Shown here piece after piece: positions 8,968 through 16,282 of a stretch of 64,000 nt of DNA (positions are counted from its first letter, which is position 1; every line of letters starts with the position of its first letter). A program made the translations under genes and the position numbers. The stretch is from assembly GCA_902763805.1 (NCBI GenBank), contig CACWTN010000003.1, positions 62,001-126,000 on the forward strand, read 5' to 3'. Origin of the DNA: an uncultured bacterium (GTDB lineage: Bacteria > Cyanobacteriota > Vampirovibrionia > Gastranaerophilales > Gastranaerophilaceae). The notes below the pieces were generated by a model that saw only the letters and a program-made list of their open reading frames with translations, had not been told where the DNA came from and ran no database searches.

Positions 8968-9736
8968 ACTTTTCCTGTCCCCAAACTTCACGCATTAGTG
9001 CAAAGAAACTTTTTGTAATCAAAGGTTTGACTTTTATATTGTCAAAGTAACTGCTTTTGATAATTTGGAGCATGGCAATATAAAATTTTATGGAAAGAAG
9101 AACTAAATCAGGTTTCAGATTATTTATTTCCTGGGGACTGCATACATTCCAGCCAAGGAATGTTTCACCGACTTGGTGCTTTTCAAATCTTTTATCGGCA
9201 ACTGCAATAATATCAAGTCCTGATAAATCAAAGTATTTGTTGATAAGCTCCAGCATTTTTCCTGCGCCGTATAAAACAACTTTTTTGCCTTTGCATTGTC
9301 TGATAAGCTTTGGCAGGGTTTTATCAAATTTGTGTTTGTATAGAAAGTTAAGATTAACCTGTTCTTCTTCGATTTCTTCAACGAATAAGGCTCTTATATC
9401 GCAAGTCAGCCTTAAAGTCTTTTTAAGGTATTTTATTATTTTTGTTGAGTATTCGTTCGTAACGAGAATAACGTCAAACGCTTCGTTAGGAATATTATTC
9501 GGTGATATTTTTCTTAACCCTCTGAATGGCTTTTTTGTGTCTTTTTCAAATTTTAAGTCGGCAATTCCTGTTATATTGAGCTTGTCTTTAAAATTATATT
9601 TTTTATCAAGGACTACAAATCCTTCCCCTGCACCGTATAAAAGAACTTTTTTATCTTTAAGTTCTTCAAAAATTGTACCCAGATTCTGTTTAAATTCGTC
9701 AGAAGCGGTCTTAATTTCAAAATATTTACTAACCAT
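8957..9736 (-). CDS. Tandem Rossmann-like domain protein, probable sugar-related
   Basis: The protein of about 259 residues contains two copies of a Rossmann-like module. Each begins with a Gly-rich nucleotide loop (KKVLLYGAGEGFVVL and KKVVLYGAGKMLEL), followed by a GIADLKFEKD or VADKRFEKHQVG strand-turn and a SPNNI or SPQEI element. Such modules occur next to or fused with glycosyl- and methyltransferases; the exact reaction is unknown. The start at 9736 is chosen because ACGGGGAG precedes it and because a strong promoter covers the upstream ATG at 9799, which would therefore lie before the transcript start. It is coupled to the GT4 gene downstream. Confidence 0.65.
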   Translation of the reverse strand: MVSKYFEIKTASDEFKQNLGTIFEELKDKKVLLYGAGEGFVVLDKKYNFKDKLNITGIADLKFEKDTKKPFRGLRKISPNNIPNEAFDVILVTNEYSTKIIKYLKKTLRLTCDIRALFVEEIEEEQVNLNFLYKHKFDKTLPKLIRQCKGKKVVLYGAGKMLELINKYFDLSGLDIIAVADKRFEKHQVGETFLGWNVCSPQEINNLKPDLVLLSIKFYIAMLQIIKSSYFDNIKVKPLITKSFFALMREVWGQEKYEK

Positions 9737-9770
9737 AAAACTCCCCGTATAATCTTTTAATTCCAAGACT

Positions 9771-9799
9771 ATAATACCATATACGAGGACAGGTGACAA
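9771..9799 (-). promoter_or_regulatory. Promoter for the minus-strand glycosyltransferase pair
   Basis: Read on the minus strand, TTGTCA (9799-9794), a 17-bp spacer and TATTAT (9776-9771) make a near-consensus sigma70 promoter. It ends about 35 bases before the chosen start at 9736, which rules against longer versions of the protein. Confidence 0.7.
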
Positions 9800-9842
9800 A
9801 TATTTTGGTTTGTTCCTGCTTGTTTTGTAGTAGAATTAATTT

Positions 9843-10553
9843 ATGCTAAATCAGTTTTCAAGAACAGAACTTTTAATCGGACAAGACGGCATTAATAAAC
9901 TGTCAAATTCACGCGTTGCAGTCTTTGGAATCGGAGGCGTCGGCGGGTATGTCGTTGAGGCATTGGTTCGCTCAGGTGTCGGTTCTTTGGATTTGATTGA
10001 CAACGACAAGGTTGCACTCACAAACCTTAACCGTCAGATTATTGCAACACATTCAACAATGGGAATGTATAAGGTAGATGCTGCGGAACAGCGAGCAAAA
10101 GACATAAATCCTGATGTGAAAATACGAACTTTTAAAACATTCTATACTCCAGAAACAGCAAAAGAGTTTGATTTCAGCGAATACGATTATGTGGTCGATG
10201 CAATTGACACGGTTATCGGTAAACTGGAACTTATAGAACAGGCAAAAAAAGCTGAGGCGCCGATTATTTGTTCAATGGGCGCAGGAAATAAAATGCATCC
10301 CGAGCTCTTTGAAATTGCGGATATTTCAAAAACTTCCGTATGCCCGCTTGCCAAAGTTATCAGACAGGAACTTAAAAAGCGCAGAATAAAAAACGTTAAG
10401 GTTGTTTATTCCAAAGAAATCCCTGTAAAACCGCTGCAAAGCGGAGAGAAAATTGAAGGTAAAAAACAGATTCCCGGTAGTAACGCTTTTGTACCCTCTG
10501 CCGCCGGTCTTATTATTGCGGGCGAAGTTGTCAGATATCTGATTTCTAAATAA
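9843..10553 (+). CDS. tcdA: tRNA threonylcarbamoyladenosine dehydratase (ThiF/E1-like)
   Basis: TcdA (CsdL) uses ATP to cyclise t6A37 of tRNA into ct6A. The 236-residue protein has the E1-like fold: the ATP loop VAVFGIGGVGGYVVEALVRSG region near residues 24-44, LIDNDKVALTNLNRQ that contacts ATP, and the family segment CPLAKVIRQELKKR. Length and start (LNQFSRTELLIGQDG) match the family. ThiF and MoeB are related but usually carry zinc CxxC pairs, absent here. The region immediately upstream is shared with the divergent promoter at 9771-9799. Confidence 0.88.
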   Translation: MLNQFSRTELLIGQDGINKLSNSRVAVFGIGGVGGYVVEALVRSGVGSLDLIDNDKVALTNLNRQIIATHSTMGMYKVDAAEQRAKDINPDVKIRTFKTFYTPETAKEFDFSEYDYVVDAIDTVIGKLELIEQAKKAEAPIICSMGAGNKMHPELFEIADISKTSVCPLAKVIRQELKKRRIKNVKVVYSKEIPVKPLQSGEKIEGKKQIPGSNAFVPSAAGLIIAGEVVRYLISK

Positions 10554-10617
10554 CTTTTAACATTTTAGTATATTTATGCCTTTTGTAGTACAATATCTAT
10601 GACAAGGAGTTTACCAA

Positions 10618-11610
10618 ATGCCAATACTTACACAGCAATCACAAAAAGAAGCAGATAAAAAATCAGCAATTGATACAATAAATTCTGAGATAGATACACT
10701 TAATCAGCTGAAAAATTCTCTGGATTCTGACTGTTTGTCGCAGGCTCTTGATTTAATGCAGAGTGCAACAAAAAATTCAGGCAGAATAATTGTTACAGGC
10801 ATGGGTAAATCTGGTCATATCGGCAGAAAAATTGCGGCATCTCTGGCATCAACAGGAAGTCCTTCCTTTTTTGTTCATCCTGCTGAAGCAAGCCATGGCG
10901 ATTTGGGTATGATTACCGAAAATGACGTTGTTGTTGCAATCTCAAACAGCGGTGAATCAAAAGAACTTATTGATATACTTAATTACTGCAAACGTTTTGG
11001 TATTACGATAATTGCGGTTACAAAAAATCCTGAAAGCTCTCTGGGTAAGGCAGGTAATGTAATTCTTGCTCTGCCGAATAACGGTGAAGCCTGCCCTCTG
11101 GGACTGGCACCAACAAGCTCAACAACTGCAACGCTTGTTTTAGGTGATATCCTTACCGTAGGGTTAATTGAACGAAACGGATTTTCAAAAGAAGATTTTA
11201 ATGACAGACACCCCGGCGGAAAACTCGGTTCAATACTTAAAAAGGTTTCTGATTTGATGCATACGGGAGCTGAAATGCCGATATTAGAAGAACATTCAAA
11301 TATGCAGGCTGTTCTTCTTGAGATGACCTCAAAACGATTGGGCTGCGTTGGTTTTATAAATAAGGCGGGAGAACTTACGGGTATTCTTACCGATGGTGAC
11401 TTAAGAAGATGTCTGTCGGCTGATATACTTAACTCCAAAGCGATAGATTTAATGACTAAAAATCCAAAAACAATATCTCCTGATGCAATGACAGCAGAAG
11501 CTTTGAAGCTTATGCATGATAAAAAAATTACAAACCTGTTTGTATTGGAAGGTAAAATGCCTGTCGGAGTAATCCATATCCACGATTTACTCAACAACGG
11601 TGTTGCGTAA
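10618..11610 (+). CDS. kdsD: Arabinose-5-phosphate isomerase (KpsF/GutQ family)
   Basis: This enzyme converts ribulose-5-phosphate to arabinose-5-phosphate, the first committed step to Kdo in lipopolysaccharide. Residues about 45-180 form a SIS sugar-isomerase domain (VTGMGKSGHIGRKIAASLAS, HPAEASHGDLGMI) and about 205-330 a tandem CBS pair (LTDGDLRR, MTKNPKTISPDAMTAEALK). The length of 330 matches the family. The ATG at 10618 follows AAGGAGTTTACCA. A Kdo-8-phosphate phosphatase lies 4 kb downstream, though not in the same operon, supporting a Kdo-containing outer membrane. Confidence 0.92.
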   Translation: MPILTQQSQKEADKKSAIDTINSEIDTLNQLKNSLDSDCLSQALDLMQSATKNSGRIIVTGMGKSGHIGRKIAASLASTGSPSFFVHPAEASHGDLGMITENDVVVAISNSGESKELIDILNYCKRFGITIIAVTKNPESSLGKAGNVILALPNNGEACPLGLAPTSSTTATLVLGDILTVGLIERNGFSKEDFNDRHPGGKLGSILKKVSDLMHTGAEMPILEEHSNMQAVLLEMTSKRLGCVGFINKAGELTGILTDGDLRRCLSADILNSKAIDLMTKNPKTISPDAMTAEALKLMHDKKITNLFVLEGKMPVGVIHIHDLLNNGVA

Positions 11611-11709
11611 GCAGTGTAAATTTTTGTAAATATACAAAATATATACACTTTGCATTTGTTAAAATATGGTTTATCATGGATGCAGAAGGCAAACCAGGAT
11701 TTCAATAAT

Positions 11710-12087
11710 ATGAGTATATTATCTTCCGTTGACATGTCTATGTATACAACCCCGTATTCCTCAGCGCTTGAAACAACTCCGTTTCAGTCTGTCAGAGAGC
11801 TTGATATTGCAAAGCAGGAAACTCCCAATGTTGCTGCTGAGGACACAGATACCCCGAAGGTTGATTTAAGTAATTACTATGCTAATGTTCAGCCGCAAAA
11901 CCTTAATTCGGATGTAATGTCAGATGTTGTACAGGCTGAGCATAATTTTAGTGATGCGGTTATGTCGGCGGTAACTAATGGTTTGGATCCTCAGTCTGCC
12001 GTAAATGTTCAGACAGCTAAAGCTGCTTATATAGCATCAATGAAGGTTGCAGAGGTTGCAAATTCAAATTTTGAGTTAATGATTTAG
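11710..12087 (+). CDS. Small protein of unknown function, weakly FliE-like C-terminus
   Basis: From the ATG at 11710 the product is about 125 residues. An open frame continues upstream to a TTG at 11650, but the ATG with AGGA 11 bases before it is more likely. The N-terminal half is Ser/Thr/Pro-rich and looks disordered. The C-terminal 60 residues (FSDAVMSAVTNG, then AVNVQTAKAAYIASMKVAE) look helical and vaguely resemble flagellar rod-type proteins such as FliE. No flagellar gene is nearby, so I do not claim that function. Confidence 0.55.
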   Translation: MSILSSVDMSMYTTPYSSALETTPFQSVRELDIAKQETPNVAAEDTDTPKVDLSNYYANVQPQNLNSDVMSDVVQAEHNFSDAVMSAVTNGLDPQSAVNVQTAKAAYIASMKVAEVANSNFELMI

Positions 12088-12100
12088 CTGTTCAGGAATT

Positions 12101-12148
12101 ACCACAATTTTGTTCCGGCAAAAAGTTCTTTTTGTCGGGAATTGTGGT
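12101..12148. terminator. Long hairpin between convergent genes
   Basis: ACCACAAT at 12101-12108 pairs with ATTGTGGT at 12141-12148, and the interior pairs further (CCGGCAAAAAG with CTTTTTGTCGG, one G-T). It lacks a classic T tail beyond the internal run but lies exactly between two convergent genes, so termination or transcript-end protection is likely. Confidence 0.6.
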
Positions 12149-12150
12149 GT

Positions 12151-12780
12151 CTAAAATCTTAGAGAGCTGAATATCCACTGATAAAAATTCTGTACTTCTG
12201 GGCTAAATATACACAAAATTTGTAATGCTATAAAAGCGAGTACTAATGCCACCATTAAAGGCATGTACATTTTATAATTGAAATATTCATGTACTTCCAA
12301 AACACGTTCTTTATATGTATCAATAAAATGAATTAAATATATAACATTGAATATTACAACATAATACGGATTTATTTCAGGAGTTACATCGTAAACCTCT
12401 TTTGTGTATTTTTGTATAATTCTCAGAGTTCTGTAAGTTAAAGTAATCAAAATAACTAATATCATCGCAGGAACGAGATATCTTGCAACTCCCATGTATA
12501 ACAAAATGAATAAAACGATTAATATTATCAGCCAAATATTGAGCTTAACAGAATCTTTTTTATTTGTTGTAAGTTTTGTGAGAGGTTTTGCGTTTATAAT
12601 AAACCAAAATATACTAAACAGTCCGCCTGTTAATAATGTAAGAGCCAGGAATACACTGAATTCCTGAAATTTGACATCAGGAAGCTGAGGTTCGGTGAAC
12701 AAAGCGCCGCAATGCGGGCATTTGTATGCATCGCTGTCAACTATATTTTCACAAAACGGACAATTAACTTTTTCGCTCAT
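12151..12780 (-). CDS. Zinc-ribbon membrane protein, unknown function
   Basis: The 209-residue protein starts with a zinc ribbon (CPFC at residues 7-10, CPHC at about 22-25) followed by about five hydrophobic segments spread over residues 42-200. This resembles DUF4234-type double-zinc-ribbon membrane proteins. The ribosome-binding site is weak. It is the last gene of the minus-strand run argS - small membrane protein - nth - this gene, 17 bases after nth. No function can be assigned. Confidence 0.6.
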   Translation of the reverse strand: MSEKVNCPFCENIVDSDAYKCPHCGALFTEPQLPDVKFQEFSVFLALTLLTGGLFSIFWFIINAKPLTKLTTNKKDSVKLNIWLIILIVLFILLYMGVARYLVPAMILVILITLTYRTLRIIQKYTKEVYDVTPEINPYYVVIFNVIYLIHFIDTYKERVLEVHEYFNYKMYMPLMVALVLAFIALQILCIFSPEVQNFYQWIFSSLRF

Positions 12781-12797
12781 ATATTTATTTTATCACA

Positions 12798-13433
12798 TTA
12801 TATAATTTTTGCGCAATAATCTGCAATTGGGCATTCAGAACAGCTTGGTTTTATCGGTTTGCAGACATTTTGACCGTGGGTGACGATAAGAGTGTTAATA
12901 TCTATCCAGTATTTTTTCGGAAGTTTTTCTCTGAGCGCAAATTCTGTTTCCTCAGGATTTTTTGTTTTAATGTATCCGAGCCTGTTAAATATTCTGTGAA
13001 CGTGAACGTCAACACAGATTGCCGGTTTATTAAACCCTCTTGCAAGAACGAGGTTTGCGGTTTTTCTTCCTACACCTTTAAATTTGCACAAATCTTCTAT
13101 CTCGTCAGGAACTTTACCGTCAAGCTCATCGCAGATTTGTCTTGAAAGCTCAATAATCTGATTTGCTTTGTTTTCATAAAAGCCTACGGGGTATATTGCT
13201 TTGGCTAAGCTTTCCGGTTTTACATTTTTCATTTCCTGCGGTGTTTTTGCAAGCTCAAGCATCCTGAGGGTCGCAGGATACGTTGTCCTGTCGTTTGTTC
13301 TCAGGCTGAGAATACAGCCGATAAGTACAAGATACGGGTCATTAAAACTGTCCATCAGATGAACAAACTCGCTTCTCGGCTGATTTGCATCTTTTAGTGT
13401 TTGTACGATTTTATCTATGTTCATTTTTGTCAT
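12798..13433 (-). CDS. nth: Endonuclease III (DNA glycosylase/AP lyase)
   Basis: Nth removes oxidised pyrimidines and nicks the abasic site in base excision repair. The helix-hairpin-helix CKFKGVGRKTANLVLARG carries the catalytic Lys, VDVHVHRIFNRLG carries the catalytic Asp, and the C-terminus has the four-cysteine [4Fe-4S] motif C-x6-C-x2-C-x5-C (VCKPIKPSCSECPIADYC). The usual LSAQTTD segment reads LSLRTNDRTT, a subfamily difference. I use the ATG at 13433; a TTG precedes it and another ATG follows at 13424. The start overlaps the end of the upstream small gene by about 20 bases. Confidence 0.92.
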   Translation of the reverse strand: MTKMNIDKIVQTLKDANQPRSEFVHLMDSFNDPYLVLIGCILSLRTNDRTTYPATLRMLELAKTPQEMKNVKPESLAKAIYPVGFYENKANQIIELSRQICDELDGKVPDEIEDLCKFKGVGRKTANLVLARGFNKPAICVDVHVHRIFNRLGYIKTKNPEETEFALREKLPKKYWIDINTLIVTHGQNVCKPIKPSCSECPIADYCAKII

Positions 13434-13674
13434 CAACCTGTTCGATTCCGAATAAACCTAAACAGGTTCCCGCAATGCCTAAAACAGATGCTATTGTATT
13501 CATAACAGTTACTGTGTTTTTGTTTTCCGGGTGAAAGGAATCTATTGCATTTGACAGCATAAATAAAGATGAGCTTGCGATAAGGGAGCCTATGCTGTAC
13601 CTGCAAACTTTATTTACACCGTGAAAATTTGTATTATTTTTATAATATTGATTACTGATGGGCATTACTTTCAT
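13411..13674 (-). CDS. Small membrane protein with NFHG N-terminal motif
   Basis: An 87-residue protein with two hydrophobic segments (about 26-44 and 58-78). The N-terminus (about residues 1-21, ending TNFHGVNK) belongs to the short Phe-x-(Gly/Ala) tail seen on several hypothetical proteins in this window. The ATG follows AGGAAGGATTTAAAC, a strong site. It sits between argS and nth in one direction and overlaps nth. Function is unknown. Confidence 0.6.
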   Translation of the reverse strand: MKVMPISNQYYKNNTNFHGVNKVCRYSIGSLIASSSLFMLSNAIDSFHPENKNTVTVMNTIASVLGIAGTCLGLFGIEQVDDKNEHR

Positions 13675-13700
13675 GTTTAAATCCTTCCTATTTATCTGTT

Positions 13701-15425
13701 TTACATACGTTCAGGTGCTGATACACCGAGAATATCAAGGGCATTCTTGAGTGTTATTTTAATAGCCCCGACTAAACCAAGTCTTGCATTCATAAGTTCT
13801 TTATCATCGCTGATTACACGGTTAGAGTTGTAGAATGAATGGAACTCCTGAGCAAGCTCCTGTACGTATCTGCAAATTGTATAAACAGTTCTGTTTTGAG
13901 CAGAAGATGTAATAACAGATTTAAATTCTTCAAGTTTAAGAATAAGCGGTTTTGCTGTATCAGCCGTCTTAAGAATAAGATTTTTGTCGAAGTTATTAAG
14001 CAGGTTGTCAAGCTCCGCCTGGGTTATCGGCGCAGGAGTTTTTTCTCCGGTTTCGGGATTCAGCTTTTCGCTAACTGCGTTTCTTAATATTGAACAAACT
14101 CTTGCGTATGCATACTGAACGTAGAATACGGGGTTTTCATCTGTTGAACGTTTTGCAAGCTCAATATCAAAATCAAGTGTCATATCAATATTTCTCATTT
14201 CCATCCAGTATCTTGTTGCATCAACGCCTACTTCTTCAATAAGGTCGTCTAACGTAACCATGTTTTTACGTTTTCCCATACGAACTTCGTTACCGTCAAC
14301 AAGAAGGTTCACAAGCTGTCCCAGAAGAACTTCAAGTTTATCGGGATTGTAGCCGAGAGCCTGCAGAGATGCTTTTACTCTCGGTATATATCCGTGGTGG
14401 TCTGCACCCCAGATGTCAATTAATCTGTCAAAGCCTCTGTCAAATTTGTCTGCGTGGTAAGCAATATCTGCGGTCAGGTAGGTATTTGAACCGTCAGCTT
14501 TTTTGATTACTCTATCCTGATCGTCGCCGTACTGAGTTGATTTAAACCACATTGCACCGTCCTGCTCATACAGATAACCTTTGTCCATAAGTTCTTTATA
14601 TCTGGCTTCAACTTTGCCTGACTTATGTAAATCAAGTTCTGAATAGAATTTGTCAAAATGAACTCTGAAGCCTTCAAGAAGTTTTCTCTGGCAGGCTTCC
14701 ATTTCTGCTTTAGCATAATCGCAAAGAATTTGAATATCACAGGTATGAACATCTACTTCAGGGTGTTCCTGTAAAAATTTCTTGGCAACAGGAACTAAAT
14801 AATCACCGGGGTAGAAGTTCTTGCGTTCAACCTCATCTGTCGGAAAATCAACTTTTTCTCCGAGCTCCTGCTGTATTCTTATCTTAAGAGAATTACCGAG
14901 TTTTTGAATTTGGCTTCCTGCATCGTTTATGTAGAATTCCTGATAAACTTCGTGACCGTAAAATTTTAAAAGATTGGCAAGTGCGCTTCCCATAGCTGCC
15001 CAGCGTCCGTGTCCGATATGGAAAGGACCTGTCGGGTTAGCTGAAACGTATTCAAGCAAAATCTTTTCTTTGTCTTTACCTGCGCCGCCTCTGCCGTAGT
15101 TTTCTTTTTTATTCAATATTTCTTCAATAGTATTTGAAAGCATAGTGTTGCTTATTTTGAAGTTAATAAAACCGCCGGCAACAGAAACCGTGTAGCTTTC
15201 TTTTGACAGCTTTTCAACAATAGCCTGAGCAATCATTGGCGGTGCAATTCTTGCCATACGGGCAAGCGATGATACGTTAACTGCGAAATCTCCAAAATCA
15301 GGATTTTTCGGTTTTTCTACTGCCAGCGAGTATTCGTCGTTTATCCCCATTTGACCGAGAGTTCCTGCTTTTATTGCTTCGTTTATTCCGTTTTCAACTT
15401 CTTTTAAGAAAAAATCTTTTAACAT
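13701..15425 (-). CDS. argS: Arginyl-tRNA synthetase
   Basis: ArgS charges tRNA-Arg with arginine. It has the N-terminal Add-1 domain, the HIGH motif in SANPTGPFHIGHGRWAAMG, a KMSK counterpart in RMGKRKNMVTLDDL, and the C-terminal anticodon-binding DALR domain (QELAQEFHSFYNSNRV, ALDILGVSAPERM). The ATG at 15425 is preferred because ATGAGGATTATT just before it gives a ribosome-binding site; an ATG four codons upstream would overlap that site. A promoter with an AGGGGTAAA motif in its spacer lies about 30 bases upstream. It heads a four-gene minus-strand run. Confidence 0.96.
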   Translation of the reverse strand: MLKDFFLKEVENGINEAIKAGTLGQMGINDEYSLAVEKPKNPDFGDFAVNVSSLARMARIAPPMIAQAIVEKLSKESYTVSVAGGFINFKISNTMLSNTIEEILNKKENYGRGGAGKDKEKILLEYVSANPTGPFHIGHGRWAAMGSALANLLKFYGHEVYQEFYINDAGSQIQKLGNSLKIRIQQELGEKVDFPTDEVERKNFYPGDYLVPVAKKFLQEHPEVDVHTCDIQILCDYAKAEMEACQRKLLEGFRVHFDKFYSELDLHKSGKVEARYKELMDKGYLYEQDGAMWFKSTQYGDDQDRVIKKADGSNTYLTADIAYHADKFDRGFDRLIDIWGADHHGYIPRVKASLQALGYNPDKLEVLLGQLVNLLVDGNEVRMGKRKNMVTLDDLIEEVGVDATRYWMEMRNIDMTLDFDIELAKRSTDENPVFYVQYAYARVCSILRNAVSEKLNPETGEKTPAPITQAELDNLLNNFDKNLILKTADTAKPLILKLEEFKSVITSSAQNRTVYTICRYVQELAQEFHSFYNSNRVISDDKELMNARLGLVGAIKITLKNALDILGVSAPERM

Positions 15426-15456
15426 AATAATCCTCATCTAATGTATTAGTAAGTTA

Positions 15457-15484
15457 ATTATAGAATAAACAGGGGTAAATACAA
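15457..15484 (-). promoter_or_regulatory. argS promoter with TTTACCCCTGTT in the spacer
   Basis: On the minus strand, TTGTAT (15484-15479), 16 bp, TATAAT (15462-15457). The spacer holds TTTACCCCTGTT, the same 12-mer found in the spacer of the agmatinase promoter. This placement suits a repressor site, by inference. Confidence 0.6.
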
Positions 15485-15485
15485 A

Positions 15486-15515
15486 GGGGGAAAATGTAAG
15501 GGGGGAAAATGTAAG
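15486..15515 (+). repeat. Two perfect 15-bp tandem repeats
   Basis: GGGGGAAAATGTAAG occurs twice head to tail (15486-15500 and 15501-15515) and is followed by another GGG. It lies between the argS promoter and kdsC. Two copies are too few for a CRISPR array. Confidence 0.85.
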
Positions 15516-15585
15516 GGGAAGATAAATTGGTATGATTAATAAATATGTATTTTTGTATTAAAATAAAACTATCGGAGGGTATCTT

Positions 15586-16122
15586 ATGGTTAAGGAAAAA
15601 GCTATAGATGCGGCTAAAAAAATTAAAATGCTTGTTTTTGATGTAGACGGGGTAATGACTGACGGAAGTATTACCTATGACGAAGACGGCAAAGAATATA
15701 AAACATTTAATGCGAAAGACGGGCACGGGATTGTGAGAATGAATAAATCAGGGTTCATTACCGCAATAATAACGGCAAGAAATAACGGAACCGTAGCTCA
15801 CAGAGCAAAAAATCTTAATTTTACAGAGTTATATCAGGGACATAAATACAAACTTCCTGCGCTGGAGGAACTTATTAAAAAATATAATTTAACGTATGAA
15901 AATGTATCATATATGGGGGATGACCTTCCTGATATATGTATTTTAGAAAAGGTAGGACTTGCCTGCTGTCCTAAAGATGCGGTGAAAGAAGTTTGTGATA
16001 TATGTAATTTTATATCAACACGCGACGGCGGAAAAGGCGCTGTCCGTGAACTTTGTGACTTTATACTTGATGCACAGGGAATCGAAAAAGATTACATTGT
16101 TGCAGAAGGTCCGAACAAATAG
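15586..16122 (+). CDS. kdsC: Kdo-8-phosphate phosphatase (HAD family)
   Basis: KdsC removes phosphate from 3-deoxy-manno-octulosonate-8-phosphate to give free Kdo for lipopolysaccharide. The 178-residue, cap-less type C0 HAD protein shows motif I VFDVDGVMTDG with nucleophile and acid Asp, motif II ITARN, motif III Lys within QGHKYK, and motif IV YMGDDLPD. Length is typical. The ATG follows TCGGAGGGTATCTT. A terminator ends the unit, so it is probably monocistronic. kdsD lies about 4 kb upstream on the same strand. Confidence 0.92.
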   Translation: MVKEKAIDAAKKIKMLVFDVDGVMTDGSITYDEDGKEYKTFNAKDGHGIVRMNKSGFITAIITARNNGTVAHRAKNLNFTELYQGHKYKLPALEELIKKYNLTYENVSYMGDDLPDICILEKVGLACCPKDAVKEVCDICNFISTRDGGKGAVRELCDFILDAQGIEKDYIVAEGPNK

Positions 16123-16132
16123 ATTATTCTTT

Positions 16133-16171
16133 AAAAAAAGAGGCGTGCAAATATTCGCACGCCTCTTTTTT
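16133..16171 (+). terminator. Rho-independent terminator of kdsC
   Basis: AAAAAAGAGGCGTGC and GCACGCCTCTTTTTT form a 15-bp stem with an 8-base loop and a T run. Confidence 0.95.
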
Positions 16172-16212
16172 ATTGATTTGTAAACATTTCTAACAAACAT
16201 ATATACTTAGTA

Positions 16213-16241
16213 TTGTTAAAACGGCTTTATACTTGTATAAT
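16213..16241 (+). promoter_or_regulatory. Sigma70-type promoter
   Basis: TTGTTA at 16213-16218, 17 bp, TATAAT at 16236-16241, about 40 bases before the TTG start of the next gene. Confidence 0.75.
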
Positions 16242-16282
16242 AGTGTACGGATTACACTAAGTTGAAGTATAGGGATTAGAAT

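Noticed and set aside
9737-9799. Longer start of the tandem Rossmann protein at 9799
   Set aside because: A consensus promoter (9771-9799) overlaps that ATG, so it would lie upstream of the transcript.
11710-12087. FliE flagellar rod protein
   Set aside because: Similarity is limited to a short helical tail, and no flagellar gene occurs in the window.
15486-15515. CRISPR-like repeat
   Set aside because: Only two directly adjacent units without spacers; no cas genes nearby.
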